Shown: piece by piece, positions 50,113 through 63,846 of the stretch
Position numbering within the stretch: the stretch's first letter is position 1
Layout: every line of letters starts with the position of its first letter
Assembly (NCBI RefSeq): GCF_023343835.1
Contig: NC_064435.1
Coordinates: 58,797,634-58,861,633 of the forward strand
Direction: 5' to 3'
Source of the DNA: Lagopus muta
Taxonomy: Eukaryota > Chordata > Aves > Galliformes > Phasianidae
Length of the DNA stretch: 64,000 nt
Made by a program: the position numbers and the translations under genes
Notes under the pieces: model-generated
What the model saw: the letters and a program-made list of their open reading frames with translations, nothing else
What the model was told of the DNA's origin: nothing
Database searches by the model: none

Positions 50113-52734
50113 ACATTGCCTGCAAGTAAGAGCAGAAACCTGTGTGATAGCACAGAAGCTAAAACAAGAGTGATCGAGATGAAGAATGAAAAAAAGCAAA
50201 AATCTCTAGGATTTTATTTTTAATAATGTTGCTTTTTTCTTTTACATCTCTCCTGACCGAAGTATGGTCAAGTTTTTCTGCCTCTGGAAAGTGTTCCCTG
50301 AAACGTTGTTCCTCCTGTTTCTGAAAGCCACTGAGTAAAGAGCTTTTTCTCTTTTCCATTATTAATCTGTGTGTCTTGGTTCCTTTTACACTTCTTTAGG
50401 AAGTCTGAAGTCACTTCAGCTGAGCTTTTCTCTGCCGTGAGTTTGTAAAATCATCTGGTGCCTGAGTCATGACTCCTGAATCTTTCTCTTGATTTTCAGT
50501 CTTGGGTGCCTCTATGGGGTTTTGTTCTTGCTGTTACTGGTTTTAAAAATGTTTATACTAGATCATAAAATTGTACTGATCGTAACTTGTGTGAAAGTTT
50601 AGTTTATGGTCTTATCATTTACCCTGCTTCAATTTCCATTGCACTGGGGATTGCACGGTTCCTGTCATTCACAAAAATGAGAAGAAAGCCAAGCAAGATA
50701 TGCAGACTAAAGCAGTGAAAGCAGTACACTCCTATAGTACCCTCCTCACATTGCATCCCTGAAGAAAACATTGGAAGTATACAACACCTGCAGAAGCTCG
50801 GAGGATTTTGTGAGATGGTAGAGGCTGAAGAGCTAATGGAAATTAGCTACTTCTTTGAGAGTTCCATGATTTTTAAGCAAAAACCAACGTGCTTCAGCCA
50901 ACCTTGCTCCTCTGAACTCTCTGAGGAGAGCAGCGTGTAGTGAAGACTCTAGAAGTCAGTATTTCAAGGGCTGTGGGAAAGAAAGAGCATGGAGATTGGT
51001 GCAGAGTATCCCATCAAACTCAGACTTCATAAATCTCTCTACATTTTGACCTAAACCTGAGACAGTTCAGTGCTAGTGAACTGCAAGTTCCTGCTCTGCT
51101 GAAACTAGGTTGTGGCCTCCTTACTCTCCAGACAATACCTTTTGCAAGGGAGTGTGTGTGGGACTTTCTCAGGCTTTCCTGTTGCGTCTGTTTCTGTCTT
51201 GTATTAATAATCACTGAACCACAGAAAGACTGATGAGGCTTCATGTTGTGAATCAGGCAGAGTTGGAACTGACATCTGATTCTCTCACTTGCTGCATGAA
51301 TTTGCCTCACAAGCAGAATATTGACTATCCTGGGTTCCTTTCTTTTGAACAAAATTTGTAGCTCTCCTTGTTGATATTGCCTTGTTTTCACCTGAAGTTT
51401 GCATTTTATTAACTAGCATTTTCTGACAATAGCAAAAATATTCAACAGGTCATCACCCATCATACTCTGAAGATAACAAAGAAACTTCAGTATAGGGCAT
51501 CCCCTCCAATGGATTCAAAGATTTGTGCCTTTCAGCTGTTAATACCATATTAAACCTTTGAGATGCAGAGTTTGCTCAAATGTAGTATAGAATCTGCTGG
51601 GTTTTGCTTCTAACTAGGCCTTTATAAATACGTTGTTACATAGCCACAAAACTAGAAATCCTACCAGTTTCATCAGGCTTTTACTAGTAGATAAAAGGAA
51701 AAAGGTCTGTAGACTCCAGACAGCTGGTGAGCAACAGGATCCAGTAGGGTGAAGGAGGGAAAGAAATGGAGGAGGTGTGTGGGTGTGAGAGAGAAGGGGA
51801 AGATGTTGATGCAGCGGTGAAGTAAATGTAATACTGGAAGTTTTCACTTGTCTATCTTTCCACTTGTCCCACTTTCCCCAACATACTTTCCCCAGCACAT
51901 CTTTGTTAATAAAATACATTATTTTGTTAAATTCAGCTTCCAAAGGTTGTATACAGTTTTCTGGGACTGACTTAGAACTTTGCTAGGATTAGGGATCTTA
52001 TTATCTATTTCTTTTCAGTTATATTTGGTGGTTTCCATTTCTTTATGTTATTTCTACATTATTATTTCCCTTGTTTTTTATTTTGGTATGTGCTGATTGA
52101 TATTTGAATGCCTACTTCTCTGGGAGGTGCCAACTGATTCTGTCCTTGATATTTTTATGTTCAAGTTCTTCTCCAGTTTCACGAACTTTTGATTGGGTGT
52201 TGGCTGAATTATGGCTGTTATGAATTAGTTTCTGTTAGTGACTGGAGATTTCACTACCACGTTCAGCCTTTTCATCTGCATGTTTTGCTCTCACTGTGCT
52301 ACTGGTGTTCCCATTTCTATCCCTAAACAATATGACTCTACAGTCTTCCATCATTCAGATATAGAACACATATTGCTGTAGTTGAAACTAGAAGTGAACT
52401 GTGGTGTTGTATTAGGAGGAAAATGAGCTGTTCTCTGAGCTTCTGTCTCATGTGTCCTTGTAGGATTCTAAGTGGTGGAAGGAAAAGAGGCTTTTAGACA
52501 GCAGTTACACAGTAGAAACTTCCTTCACTGTGTGAGATGGAGCCCAAGTATGATTGACTGTAAGATCTTACCTATTCAAGCAGTCTCTCACTGCCTCCAG
52601 AATGCAGCAGGACAGATTTTTGTGTTTAGCTGCTCCTTTGACGTTGCTTGCATGCCATCAGTGGGTTTTGCACACTGCATATTGTAAGTCTCTATTTTAG
52701 AAGAGCTGGCAGAGGAACACTGTAAACTTTGAAC
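50113..52734. other. intergenic, nothing recognised
   Basis: AT-rich, no exon or RNA signal. Confidence 0.5.
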
Positions 52735-52860
52735 TGAGGTTGCATAAGGAGCTATTCTAGGTTTAGCCCTGTTCAATACCTTTATCAACATTTTGAAAAG
52801 GAATGTGTAGTCATCACATACATGCAGATGATATACGTTGGAAAGGCAGCAAATCACCCT
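52735..52860 (+). mobile_element. possible CR1 RT-region fragment
   Basis: GTTCAATACCTTTATCAACA and TACATGCAGATGATATACGT resemble the CR1 text around the reverse-transcriptase catalytic region; strongly decayed. Confidence 0.5.
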
Positions 52861-55800
52861 GTGATCTAGTAGCTGAATGCCAGCATTTAAGGCCTTAAGG
52901 TACTGACTTCACTCTGGTTTGCTCAGAAGAAAGAGGCTGTTCAAACCCCTACTCATACCACTTCTTGAAGTGATATGAATGGTGAAATGACTAGCTTGGC
53001 ATGTTCCCCCATCTATTCTTTCCACTGGAGATAACTATCTCCATGTAACGCTATTTTATAAAGGAAAGTGTCGGATTAGTTTTCTGAGATTTAACAGAAG
53101 ATCACTCTCTAGAGGTGTCTGAAGGCACTGCAGGACTACCAACACTGCTGGGGTGTGCTGCCTACCTTTCTGTCCGTCCTTTGATAAGGCTAGTAGTGCA
53201 CAAGCACAGATTATCATAGAGTCATGCTATAGCACTACGTAGCTGAGCACAATACTGTTCATGCTTTTGTCTGCCCTGCATATTAACACACAGAGCCAGG
53301 TGGGTTTTTCCTAGCAATTAACATCCTCTTGTAGTAACAGCTCACCTATGGCAAACATGATTATGGTTGATTCTACATACATAAATTTTAAATACTAATG
53401 GATGGAAAAATGTGAAACCAGAAGTTTTGATCCAGTAGTTTATATTATAGACCATGCAGCAATTATTTATCACGTGGATCAAGCAGTTTAGGGCATCTTC
53501 TAAGATTAAATCCTGCAGAAGTCTCACTGCTATTTGCTGTCAAGTTCTGTCTGCACAAGCAGAGATTGCCAGTGGTACAGAAGTTTTATCCTACCAGGGA
53601 AATATTTGTGTATCCTTTGCATACCATTCTTGCAACAATTTTCTCATGTAGACTTACATATAAGTTTTGGTGAGCAATTTCAGCTGAGATGGAGATGTTT
53701 GAAAGACTTTGTGTCTTCTCTGGCAAACAGAAAAAGCAATGTGTTTTTCTGAAGGAGGATAATTATCTCAGTGAATGGATGGGAATTAAAAACCTTTTGA
53801 AGACAGAAGGGATGAGTATAATGAAGACAGAGAACCTTCCTCTTCCTCTTTCTTTTCTGCTTCCTGTTTCTCTTCCTGTTCCTCTTCCTCATTTGCCTTC
53901 AATGCTAAAAACAAGCAAATATATTAAGGAGGTGCTAAGGTGCATCTACACTGGGCTTGAGATGTAGATGTTTGAGTTTTGCTTGAAGTCAGTTGAAGAA
54001 GGTGATTTACCTCTGTCCTCCTCACCATCTCCAAATGGCAGGGTGCCCAGCAAATCTTTACTCTCTAAAGTTTGGCCTCTCTTTTGTTTTATTTTTGCAC
54101 TGCTTATGTTCAGATATAATCTAAGGTTCTACTTCTTGTCAGGAAAAGTCAAACAGTAAAGTCAGATCCAACCTTAAAGGAGCCAATGGATCTGAGTGAG
54201 CTTTCTCTTTCCGGAATAATCACCACACACATGAATGTATATTTTCAAGTAAAAATCGCATAAGTAAAATGAGAATTTTCAGGCATGCTTCAGAAGCACC
54301 CTGGCATGTAGATGCTGAATTTGGCATGGAATCTCTAACTTCATTACAAGAGGATTTGTGGAAAATCAAAATATTAATATATTGGTGTGAGTAATGCTGA
54401 TGATTATTATAGGCCCACCTTTTGTTGAACTGTGTAGTCACTGTGAATCAAATGCAATATTTGGGCTGAGTCAGTAGATTTTGCCAGACATTGTATTACT
54501 CGTAAATGCTTCCCATTTTATAATATTTAGAAACAGTAAAACTAATGAGACACACACACACCATGTCAGTCAGGACCACTCACAAAGTCTGCTCTTGCTG
54601 CACAAGCTGAACAACTTGCTCATTTTTTGACTCCCTGGGGTTGCACCAAACCTTTCTCTCTAGCAGAAGGTATGGTAGTCATGACACTGAGGAAGTGTGA
54701 AAGAACAAATGAGCCCTGAGAGAGGAGCAGATAAAACTGTTTCTTTTCCCTCACTCTTATTTCTCAGCACACACACACAAATACACACAGCCATATGCAC
54801 TGCTCTTGGTGTCCAGTGGTTTCTGCTGAGCTTATTCCAGAACAGGCATCTGGCATTTGCTGCGCTCTGCAGGTGAGTGGTGAGTGACATATGCACAGTG
54901 CAGCTGCCTGTATCTGGCGCTTGGGTGATTACTTGTTTGCTAATCAACCAGCAGCCGTTAGGTGAGCTGGAGGTTATCAGAGGATGATTAAGTATACAGA
55001 GAGAGAGGCTGTTGTGCAGTTGTGGGTGAAATGCTGGATGATAATTACAGGAGATGTAAGGATTGTTACTGTAACCAGGGCTGCAGCAAAAATTAAATCT
55101 ATCTATTCAAGCTGCTTGACACTGAATATACAACGACAATTCCCTAAAGCAGAACAAAAATAAAACAAAACAAACCCACTCTGTTGTGCAACAAGAATAA
55201 AGAAATATCCCCATGTTTGCATTAAAAAGCTGCAGTCACCTGCAAAAATGATCAGATTTCAAACTAAATCCAATATGCAGTTTTTCACAACCGCTCGCAA
55301 AGGACGTCAGGAGGTATGTGTGAAAAGAGAAGGAGTGAAATCTGATAGCTTAGTGCTGCTCAGTTCAATTAGTTTAGCTAGCTGACCAAAATTGCAGGTG
55401 TTAATTCTGCAGGTGCCAGTTGGGTCTAATCAATCTGCAGACTTTATCTGTAGCTCAGCTGGCCAAGCAACAGGCTTAATACCTAGCAGAGGGATGGTCA
55501 CCTGCTATGGTGTGATTTGTTGCAGTATTTTATGAAACATGTAATGAGATACAACTCAGTGTAATTTCTAACTTATTGTGTGATTTATAGCAGCATTTAT
55601 CCTATATAGAATGAGGAAAAATTCTCAAATGATTTTAAAATGTCATCATTTTATCATTAAAATACACTGGGTGACATCCTGAGGTCATTGTTTTTGACCT
55701 CTGAAATAATGGTATTAATTTTGAATAAAATGCTCCTGTGCAGGTGGCTGGAGTTGGTCTGAGAGATCTGGATATATCACGGCCAGAAGAAAAGAGGATA

Positions 55801-55904
55801 GATCAGGGGCAATCACATTACTGTCTTGGCTGTCTGGGGAGGGCTGCAGACAAGGCAGGGCTCTCAAAACTGCTCAGAGAAAGGACATAATGTGGTGGTC
55901 ATGA
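52861..55904. other. intergenic, with candidate conserved non-coding stretch
   Basis: No coding signal. About 54880-55480 is rich in homeobox/TALE-like words (CTAATCAA, GTCTAATCAATC, TGATAATTACAG) and low in repeats. Confidence 0.4.
53836..53893. repeat. polypyrimidine (CCTCTT)-like tract
   Basis: About 58 bp of CTTCCT/CCTCTT variants, almost pure pyrimidine on the plus strand. Confidence 0.75.
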
Positions 55905-56095
55905 GATGCAGAAAACATGTTCTCACTGGGTAGTAAGATGAAAATTCTTCACCAGGTGGCAGGTCAGATGCTGGAACAGGTTTCTGCAAAATGGTGTAGC
56001 CTCTGTCCACAGAGACACTGAAAAGTTGCAAGGCAGCATGATCTGTCTCGAAGCTAACCCTGCCTGAGGTAGCTGGTTGAAGTGATGGCTCCCAC
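55905..56095 (+). mobile_element. possible ancient CR1 fragment
   Basis: GATGCTGGAACAGGTTTCTG, CTCTGTCCACAGAGACACTG and CTAACCCTGCCTGAGGTAGC follow CR1 order with many changes. Confidence 0.5.
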
Positions 56096-57796
56096 ACAAA
56101 GTTTTTCTGCTGTTCTTTGGTTCCTGTTGAAGTTGGCCTTTGTTGCCTGGGGTGCTTTCTGCTCCGTTCTTCAGCAGATGGAGGATTCTGAAAGAGTTTG
56201 GAAAGGATGGCAGAAAACACTTGCTTTGAAAAAGGAGCTTTTGAAAAGTGAATGTGGCTTTGTTAATTTACTGTTTCTATTTGAAAGCTTGCAGCGAATA
56301 TGTTTCTACTTTCTAGTGGTTAGCTTGCTGACTCATGTACTCCTAAGGACCACACAGGACAAACTCTGCATTGAGTTATGCTCATATGCCTCATAGGCTT
56401 CATCGTATCTGCCTGTGCAACAGGAGTTCAATAAACAGCCCTCTCCTCATAAAAACAAGGAAGCCTTTCAGTAGCTGAGAGAGACTGTGAAATCAGATGT
56501 TAGCATCCTGCTGTCCCCTCCACCTCTTTCTTTACTCAGTCTGGCCTCCAACCAGGAGCTGCCATGACTCTGAGGCACTGGGACCCAAAGAAAGTTTTGT
56601 TGCACGCAGAGTAGGCAAGATGTGAGGGACAGATATGTGGTTGTGGATGTGTGCCCTGGGGAACTCTGTGAGACGTTAATCCTGGCAGGATGGAAGAGAC
56701 GAGTGTGGTCATATTAGACATTATTTAAGACAGAGAATGGTGTTTTTTCAACTGCATTAAGGTCATTTTCATCATACATCAGTGTTGAATGAGCTGTTGA
56801 TGCTGGTTCCCCCAGCATATCCATTTCCTGCTCTATTTTCAGTGCTTCTGAAGGCATGTTTGTACTAAATGACGGTGCATTGGTCATTTTGATCCACTCT
56901 GCTTTTTGCAAGTGCATGCATAAAGTACAGGTATTCCTGTTCCAGTTCTGGAGCTGCCGGTATCTGGGAGTGATGCTGTGTACAGAAAGTTTCTTGCAAG
57001 CTTGCTTCTCACAGCACTACTGGTATAATAAGCCACCTCCCAGTTCCTCTGAAGTACTTTCAAAATTAGTATGTTAAGTGTAGACAGGGGAATTGCAGGG
57101 TTTTAAAAAGATAGAAAAGGAATGACATGGTTGTGTATTCATTCTGTCTGCCTTGGTCAGACCTTGCTCTCTGAATTCCTTTACTCTTCTCATGAAGGGG
57201 AAAGCCAAGCAGTCTCCTATGGTTGCAGTCTGTGACTTGCAGCCCAAATTGCCCTGTCCTAGGTAACTCACTTGGGCTGCTGTCTTAGAGTCAGAAACTG
57301 CTGTGTTTCACTAATTTAAAATGCTCATATCTAAAGGAGAGTGAATAAGATAGTCCTGGGAGGTGTCCTTGACCCCTGGAAGAAATTGAGGATTGTGTTC
57401 CTTCTTCCTGGAACTGGTGTTGCTCCTAGGGCCTGGCACTGTGTGGTCACAGTATTCAATGCAGGCATGTTAAATGGGATATCCTTGCAAACCTGTCCTG
57501 GCTCACCTGAAAAGTCACCTCTCTGTAAGAACTGAAGAGCTCATGTGTTCAAAACACCTGCTGTGTAAGACCTCCCTTATTTCTCTTCAAGCCTGAATGC
57601 TCCTTTCAGAAAAGGAACATTTTGTCTCTTGGTGGCAAAAAAGATGACTAAATGAGTTCTCCCTGCCCCAGCCCCAGTATGCCTGTATGTAATCAGCCAG
57701 AGCTGCTTTCAGGTGATCTTACAGTGCAGTAAGGCAGGTCCCTTTGGAGGGCCTCCTTAAGAGGTTGTGGGGTGACACTGTAACACTTGATTTGAC
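56096..57796. other. intergenic, nothing recognised
   Basis: No family signature in any frame; a 104-codon plus frame (56082-56396) is considered chance. Confidence 0.5.
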
Positions 57797-57852
57797 AGAA
57801 TCACAGAATGGCAGGGGTTGGAAGGAACCCCTGGAGGTCATCTGCACCTGAG
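57797..57852 (-). mobile_element. CR1 3' tail
   Basis: ACAGAATCACAGAATGGCAG and GGGTTGGAAGGAACCCCTGG: a very short truncated insertion. Confidence 0.83.
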
Positions 57853-60293
57853 GAGAGCTGTAGGCCACCTGCACTGTGAACACAGACAGGTTCCTCCACT
57901 TTGGGCCGCTCTGAATCAGTCTTAGGAGTGACAGAGGCAATTCTGCAACTTGCAAAGGAGTAAAGAGCTTATCAGACCTGGACCAGCCTGTGCAGGAGAT
58001 GGATAGATTTAGTAGGAGTGCTGGTCCCTTTCTTCCATTTGGCTGCTGTGCAGCCATGCAGGTTAACGCAGTGCTGGCAGCTCACCACACAGCAGGTGAA
58101 GCTGGGAGCTCACAAAATGCCCCGGCCCCTCCTGCCGGCACACTGTGTGGGGCAAAAGGCCTTGCACAAAGAGCTGCTTTCCATGCCCACACTTCCATTT
58201 AATGAGCAGTAACTTCCCCCTGCGGACGAGTCCTCGGGCTGTGGCAAGCGGCTGCCCTCTGTTCTGTGTTTGTAGGGTGCCAGGCAGGGCCTCATTTTAG
58301 GTTGGTACTTAAGCAGTATTGTAGTAAATTATAAAAGATCCTCTCTTTGATGCCTTGTGGGAGAAGGCTCTGGGCCTGATTTCCCCCTGCCTGGTTCCTT
58401 GTGTTGTGCTTCGCACAAGTCACTGTAAAATGCTACCATGCTGATTTGGTAACCACTTTGCCACAGGTATAAATTACAACCTTAGGTGCACAGCGGTGGG
58501 GGAATGAGGCCAACTATCTCTAAAGGTCAAAGGAGCATTCATCTCACCACCCAGTCTATTGTGGCTTCATTGTGACTTCGCATCAATCAAAGTGCTGTTG
58601 TTGTTAAAGCATTTAAAATCAATACAAAATAAAAAAGGACCCGCACTTTCCTTCTCTGCTTCTTTGTTCCGTGCAAAAATATCTCGTTGTACTCCGTTCT
58701 CCTCAAACAATGCTCCCGTATGCACAGGTTACAGATACAAGTTTATTTAGCCAAAAGCAGAGTATGAAGGGATGGTATAATTCTTACCCAGCCTAAAATA
58801 GAAGTGAGCAGTGGTTAAAAACAATCGCTGTAATTGTGACTTCCTCAAGCAGAATGGCTCTGATGTCAGATACAGGGAAAGAGGAAACAACCGTTAGCAT
58901 ACATTATGGTTTAACCAAAGGTGCAATTTGTTCCAGCTTTCTAATGAAAGCTTCTCCGCTGTAAAAAGGAAACATGAGCAGAGCAAGCAGAATGCTGTCA
59001 GAGATAGCCAGCTGCACAGGAGGGAACGAGGAGCAGCTCTGATACCCTCAGCTGCCCAGCACAGGCGGAGAGTACATGCTTGCCTTCAGCTCTCTGCTTT
59101 GATCCGGAGAGAGCCCCACAAAAACAGAAACTTCTACTTGACAAGGTTGAGTTACAGCTCCTAGAGAAAAAAATAATAATAATCTGAAATAATGTAAAAT
59201 CCAAGATTACGTTTGTTAACCATATCAGGAGTTTTATTTGTTTGTAGGTTAAAGCATTAAGTGGTCAATTTGATGCTAAATTTGAGTGGTTTCTGGTTTC
59301 TGGGTATGATGTGTTTATCCAAGAAAGCTGAGCGCAGATCAGTGTCACATTAAGCTATGCCTTTTAAGTTGGGGTAGTGGTTAGCGGGGAACTTACAAAA
59401 TTCTCCCGAGTTCTCAGTTTGATGCCACACACCCCACTCATGCACTTCTGCAGTGTTTTGTTGCGTTTCGTTTTGTGCCTCCCAAATGCAGTTACTCTGT
59501 GGCTCTGTGTACTTGCTGGCTGCTCTGTGGTGAGCCTCACTGTCTCCACTCTTGTGACCCACTCTCAGCTGATCCTGACGCTGGTCCCCATTCTGTAATA
59601 CAGAAGAAAATGAGAAACCTGAAGCTTCCTCTCCATCAGCCCTAAGGGAACGGCCTTTAGGGAAAAGTGCAGAAAATGATGTTTTTCCCACGGCATTTAT
59701 AAATCATGTGATTGAATGTGTTTTACAGAATGGTTATTTGGGAAGTTCTACAGAAAGGAGATCGTTTTGTATGAAAAAGAAAATATTCTGCTGGATCTCC
59801 ACCAATCTCTTTATGATCACTCTGCTCTTCTTGTTAACATTCCCTGAATTCCATAAATTTGCTGGATCTTCATGACCTGTGACAGCTGTGATCATTCTGC
59901 CATACCCAAATGGAATGATAGAAAACATGGCTTTATTTTCTAGTGGTCCTTTTTAATATACACAAATAGCATCAGCTCAAATCCCTTTCTCTGTGACTAT
60001 ATAACCCTAAATTATGTTCAGTGGCAATTGACACTTTCCCATTCACATGCTGTAAATGATACAAGAAGATATTATACAAAAATGTTGAGTGGGAAATGCC
60101 AGAAGGAAGAAAATTGGATCAATGGTTCTGGAAAGCATCTCTACTTACATTTTTCCTCCCTCTCCTGTAAGGTAATAGTTCTGTCCTCTTACAAATGGTT
60201 AACATAGCATCTTGTGCTGGCTGTGGGAGTGTCTGGTGGACAGAGTTGTCTGCTTTTGAGTACACCCAAGCCACATACTTACCTTGAAATGCC
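57853..60293. other. intergenic, nothing recognised
   Basis: No exon, RNA gene or repeat that I can name. Confidence 0.5.
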
Positions 60294-60295
60294 AA

Positions 60296-60326
<31 letters not shown>

Positions 60327-60397
60327 AAATAAAATAAAATAAAATAAAAAAATAAAAAATAAAATAAAATAAAATAAAATAAAATAAAATAAAAAAA
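60294..60397. repeat. compound (AAAT)n/(AAAAT)n microsatellite
   Basis: A 4-bp unit array (to about 60328) passes into a 5-bp AAAAT array with a few A-length slips; about 104 bp in all. Confidence 0.95.
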
Positions 60398-63300
60398 TCC
60401 CAGTTTTTCTGAGTGGGAGATGATGCACCTTTGTGGTGCTTTAGAGCTGCTGGTGGAAAGACTGCCCTCTCCATGGGCAGGAGAAGCTTGTCATTCTTTG
60501 ATTCAACATCCTCATTCAGTTTTTGGATCTTCACCAAAAACTGAAAATCAAACAGTTGTGAAGAGAATAACAGAGGAGGAGGGCTTACAGTAGAAGAGCT
60601 TATTTTTCTTCCTTTCTATAAACATCTCTTTAAATTAGAAACCTAGTCAATACTTGGTAGAAAAGACAAAGCAAGAAAATGTTGTCTGTCAGAAGCGCTT
60701 CTGATGTGCCTCTCTGCGTAGCATTTAGTCACCTGTTTCAAGCATTTGAATGGAGTCTTGGCTTGAATTGAGTGGAGCTGCTGGCTGTATTGCTAGTGAG
60801 AGTTACAGACAGAAGTCCATGATATTTTGATGGAAATTGAATTGAAAGATTTTCGTTTAAATGGGAGCATCATTAAATTAAGATAAAGGTGACTCATTCC
60901 CAAGTATTGGAAGCTGCTGTTCCATCGGGTTTGCAGTTCACTATAGCATCTTCTCCACTCTCCCCTGAGTGATATTAAAAAATTACCTGGATTTTTCTAC
61001 AGATGTGAAGCCTCCATTTCATAACTCAGTCACAGTGCAGTGTGCTGTCATGTGAAGTTTTAATTATCAAAAAATCATGCAGAAGGCTGGGAGAAATGTG
61101 CTGAGTGAACCGGGACACATTTGGAGTCTGTAAGCACACGGCCTTAAGGCTGATGAGATTAATGCTCTTGGCATCACTCTGAGCCAGTATTATGTTCATG
61201 CTGCGCTAGGGATTTCTTTTTCCATAGACCTCCTGATTGTAAGAGGGGATTCCAAAGCTCACATGCAAGCAGCAAATGTCTCCAAGTACACTGTGGCACT
61301 CGGCCAGTAACAGAAACCACCCCTTACTGTCCGCTGCAGCAGTATGCCTGGTGGAAATTGGATAGCTGTCCGAGCACGGTGTGTCACGGCACGCAGCAGT
61401 CATGTGAGAGAGACATCAGGAACAGTAGCTGACAGTCACATCACTGCCACTCAGAAAGGGATCGGTGCTTAAAAGGGAGCCCTGGATGCTTTCAGCATGA
61501 GTGAGCCTGCTGCTAATCTGCATATGTCTGGATTAGAAGTCACACCATCATAAAGATGCCGTGATCCAGGCAGTACCCATATGTCATTCGTGTGGTGACA
61601 GTTCCTAAATATCCTGTCCCCAGCAGCTCTATTCCTAAGCATAAGCAACAAATAGAAGGCAAAAGCATACAGGCAAAGCATCCCAGACCTGATCCCAGTG
61701 TCTTTAGCATTGCAATTTTCGTATTCTGCCTGTATTTGCACATCCTCTTTGTCATTTGCAAAGGGAGATTATTGCATTTGCCAATAGTTTTTCATTTGAG
61801 TCCTAAAGCAGCACAATAATGTGGATTGACTGAATATATCACTGTTAATCAGATGCAGAATGGCATACCCTACCTTCCTGTCAGTGTTATGGACCACATA
61901 CCATTTGATTTAGTCTGGTGACAGGGTTGTAAATTTGGATTTTGTATCAGCCTCCCTGCTGGGGTGGTGCCTCCTTTTCCAGCATGAATGCATGAATGCA
62001 AATGATCCCAGGGCTTGGTCTGAAAGACCAGAAGGTGAGTGTCGGTGTTAATGCATATGAGCACCTGATTTGGGATGCAGTGTGAGCTTGAAGCAGAAAG
62101 GCAGATATTTTTGGACAGATTGGTGAGGGTCCACCTCATGACCTATGACCAAAATATGACCATTTTGGTTATATGGTCAAAGTGACTCAAGGTTCAAATC
62201 CGACCACCCCAGCCCTGTGTACAAATGATGGGCAGTAGGTATATGCGATGCTCCATTTTTCAGAGCATAGAACACTGAGCAAGACCTATGTGACTTTCCC
62301 AAATACTTTTCTCAAGCCAATGATGAGTTCGGTGGTGAACAGTGATTTCCACAGCAGGCTGGAATTATGAAATACACGTTTTGTTTGCTTTAACTTGAGA
62401 TTTAAAGTAAATGGAAATCTTCTGATGAGGACAGCTATAACATCACATGCAAACAATTTTGTGACTTCAGTAAAGACTGCAATTCTTTCAACTCTTTCTA
62501 ATTGCTGTTGCATAGGTAATAATCTTTACTCATGAGATGACCTGCAAAGCCCTCATTTGCAAGCAGGATCTGATGTAACTAAATTCTCAGTTATCCAGAG
62601 ATGCTCATGGAAACTTTCCAAACGTGAGTGAATAAGTGCCCAATTCTCATTGTTTTCACAAAAGTGGGGAGTCAGACAATTGGCCTGTTTAGTCACATTT
62701 GAAAATCCCACTAGATACCCATCTGTGTCTTCCAGCAGCTTTGAAAACCTCTCTGCTGGTGCTTTCTAGAGTATGCTGTAATTAATACTGAAAGGTCAGT
62801 CAGGGCTCCAGTATTCTTTGGACCAGACTGGTGTGTATGAAGGAGACACATGCACATCACAGAGGAAACCTGAGTCCTGCACGGGAATGTACAGCTAAGT
62901 CTGAGCTGGACTTCACCCTGTGAGTTGGAGCAGATGGCCACTCTTTGAGATGGAAACGTAGGCTGAGGATAGCATGACTTAAACACAGAGTCCTGGAGTA
63001 GATATTTCAGGCCGAGCTAGCTGATTTGATTCTTTTTTATTAGATTTTTTTTTTATAAGATTTTAATTCATGGCACTCAGTGCAAAGTTTACTCTAAATT
63101 ATTCAACATTTATGGGCCCTGTAGGTATTATTACATGATAATTGGCTTTCCTGGGTTAATGTTGTTTATTCTACTTTGGAAAAAAGCTAAAAAATTAATT
63201 GTTACAAGCTCAGAGCTTACCTTGTTTGATCCCACATACTACATTGCTGCTGCAGAGTTGGACCTACAGTGACTTTTGAAGGCTGAGCGCAGTGCTTGTC

Positions 63301-63474
63301 CAAACTCATGAAGATGAATACAAAATAACGTGTATATTTACCTCAAGGACACACCAACAGGAGGCTAAGTCACTGTGATGTTAATGCAGATGCTTTCAGC
63401 TGAAACAACGTTCTTAAGCTCATGGATTTATTTTACTTTATGGGCTATTAAACAATTAAAAAAAAAAAAGCCTT
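60398..63474. other. intergenic, with candidate conserved non-coding stretch
   Basis: No coding signal. About 60720-61190 has no repeats and reads like a conserved regulatory element. (T)9-type runs lie near 63050. Confidence 0.4.
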
Positions 63475-63846
63475 GAATGAGTTGGAGTGCTCCTTCTGTG
63501 TCTTCATGAAGGGACTGCTTAAAGGAAGGGGACAAAATCTTTAGTGGGGACAGACCCTTTAGCAACGTCTGCTTTGGTAGAACAAGAGGAAGTTGTTTCA
63601 AACTAAAAGAGGGGAGATTTAGATTGGATTTAAGGAAAAAGGTTTTTACAATAAGGGTAGTGAGGCACTGGAACAGGTTGCCCAGAGAGGTGGTGAAAGT
63701 GCTGTCCCTGGAGACACTCAAGGTCAGGCTGGATGGGGCTCTGAGCAACCTGATCTATCTGTAGGTGTCCCTGTTTATTGCAAGGGACTTGGACTGCATG
63801 ACCTTGAAGGGTCCCTTCCAACTGAAATGATTCTGTGATTCCATGA
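63475..63846 (+). mobile_element. CR1 LINE 3' fragment
   Basis: GGCACTGGAACAGGTTGCCC, GGAGACACTCAAGGTCAGGC, CCTTGAAGGGTCCCTTCCAA and ATGATTCTGTGATTCCATGA; well preserved. Confidence 0.96.

Noticed and set aside
53212..53235. ATCATAGAGTCATGCTATAG as an inverted CR1 tail
   Set aside because: Only a partial match to the terminal repeats and no following CR1 text.
56082..56396. 104-codon plus frame with hydrophobic start
   Set aside because: Overlaps an equally long antisense frame and a probable CR1 remnant; no gene structure around it.
62185..62207. tRNA-like B box GGTTCAAATCC
   Set aside because: The flanking bases do not form a five-pair T arm, and no A box, anticodon arm or acceptor stem fits upstream.
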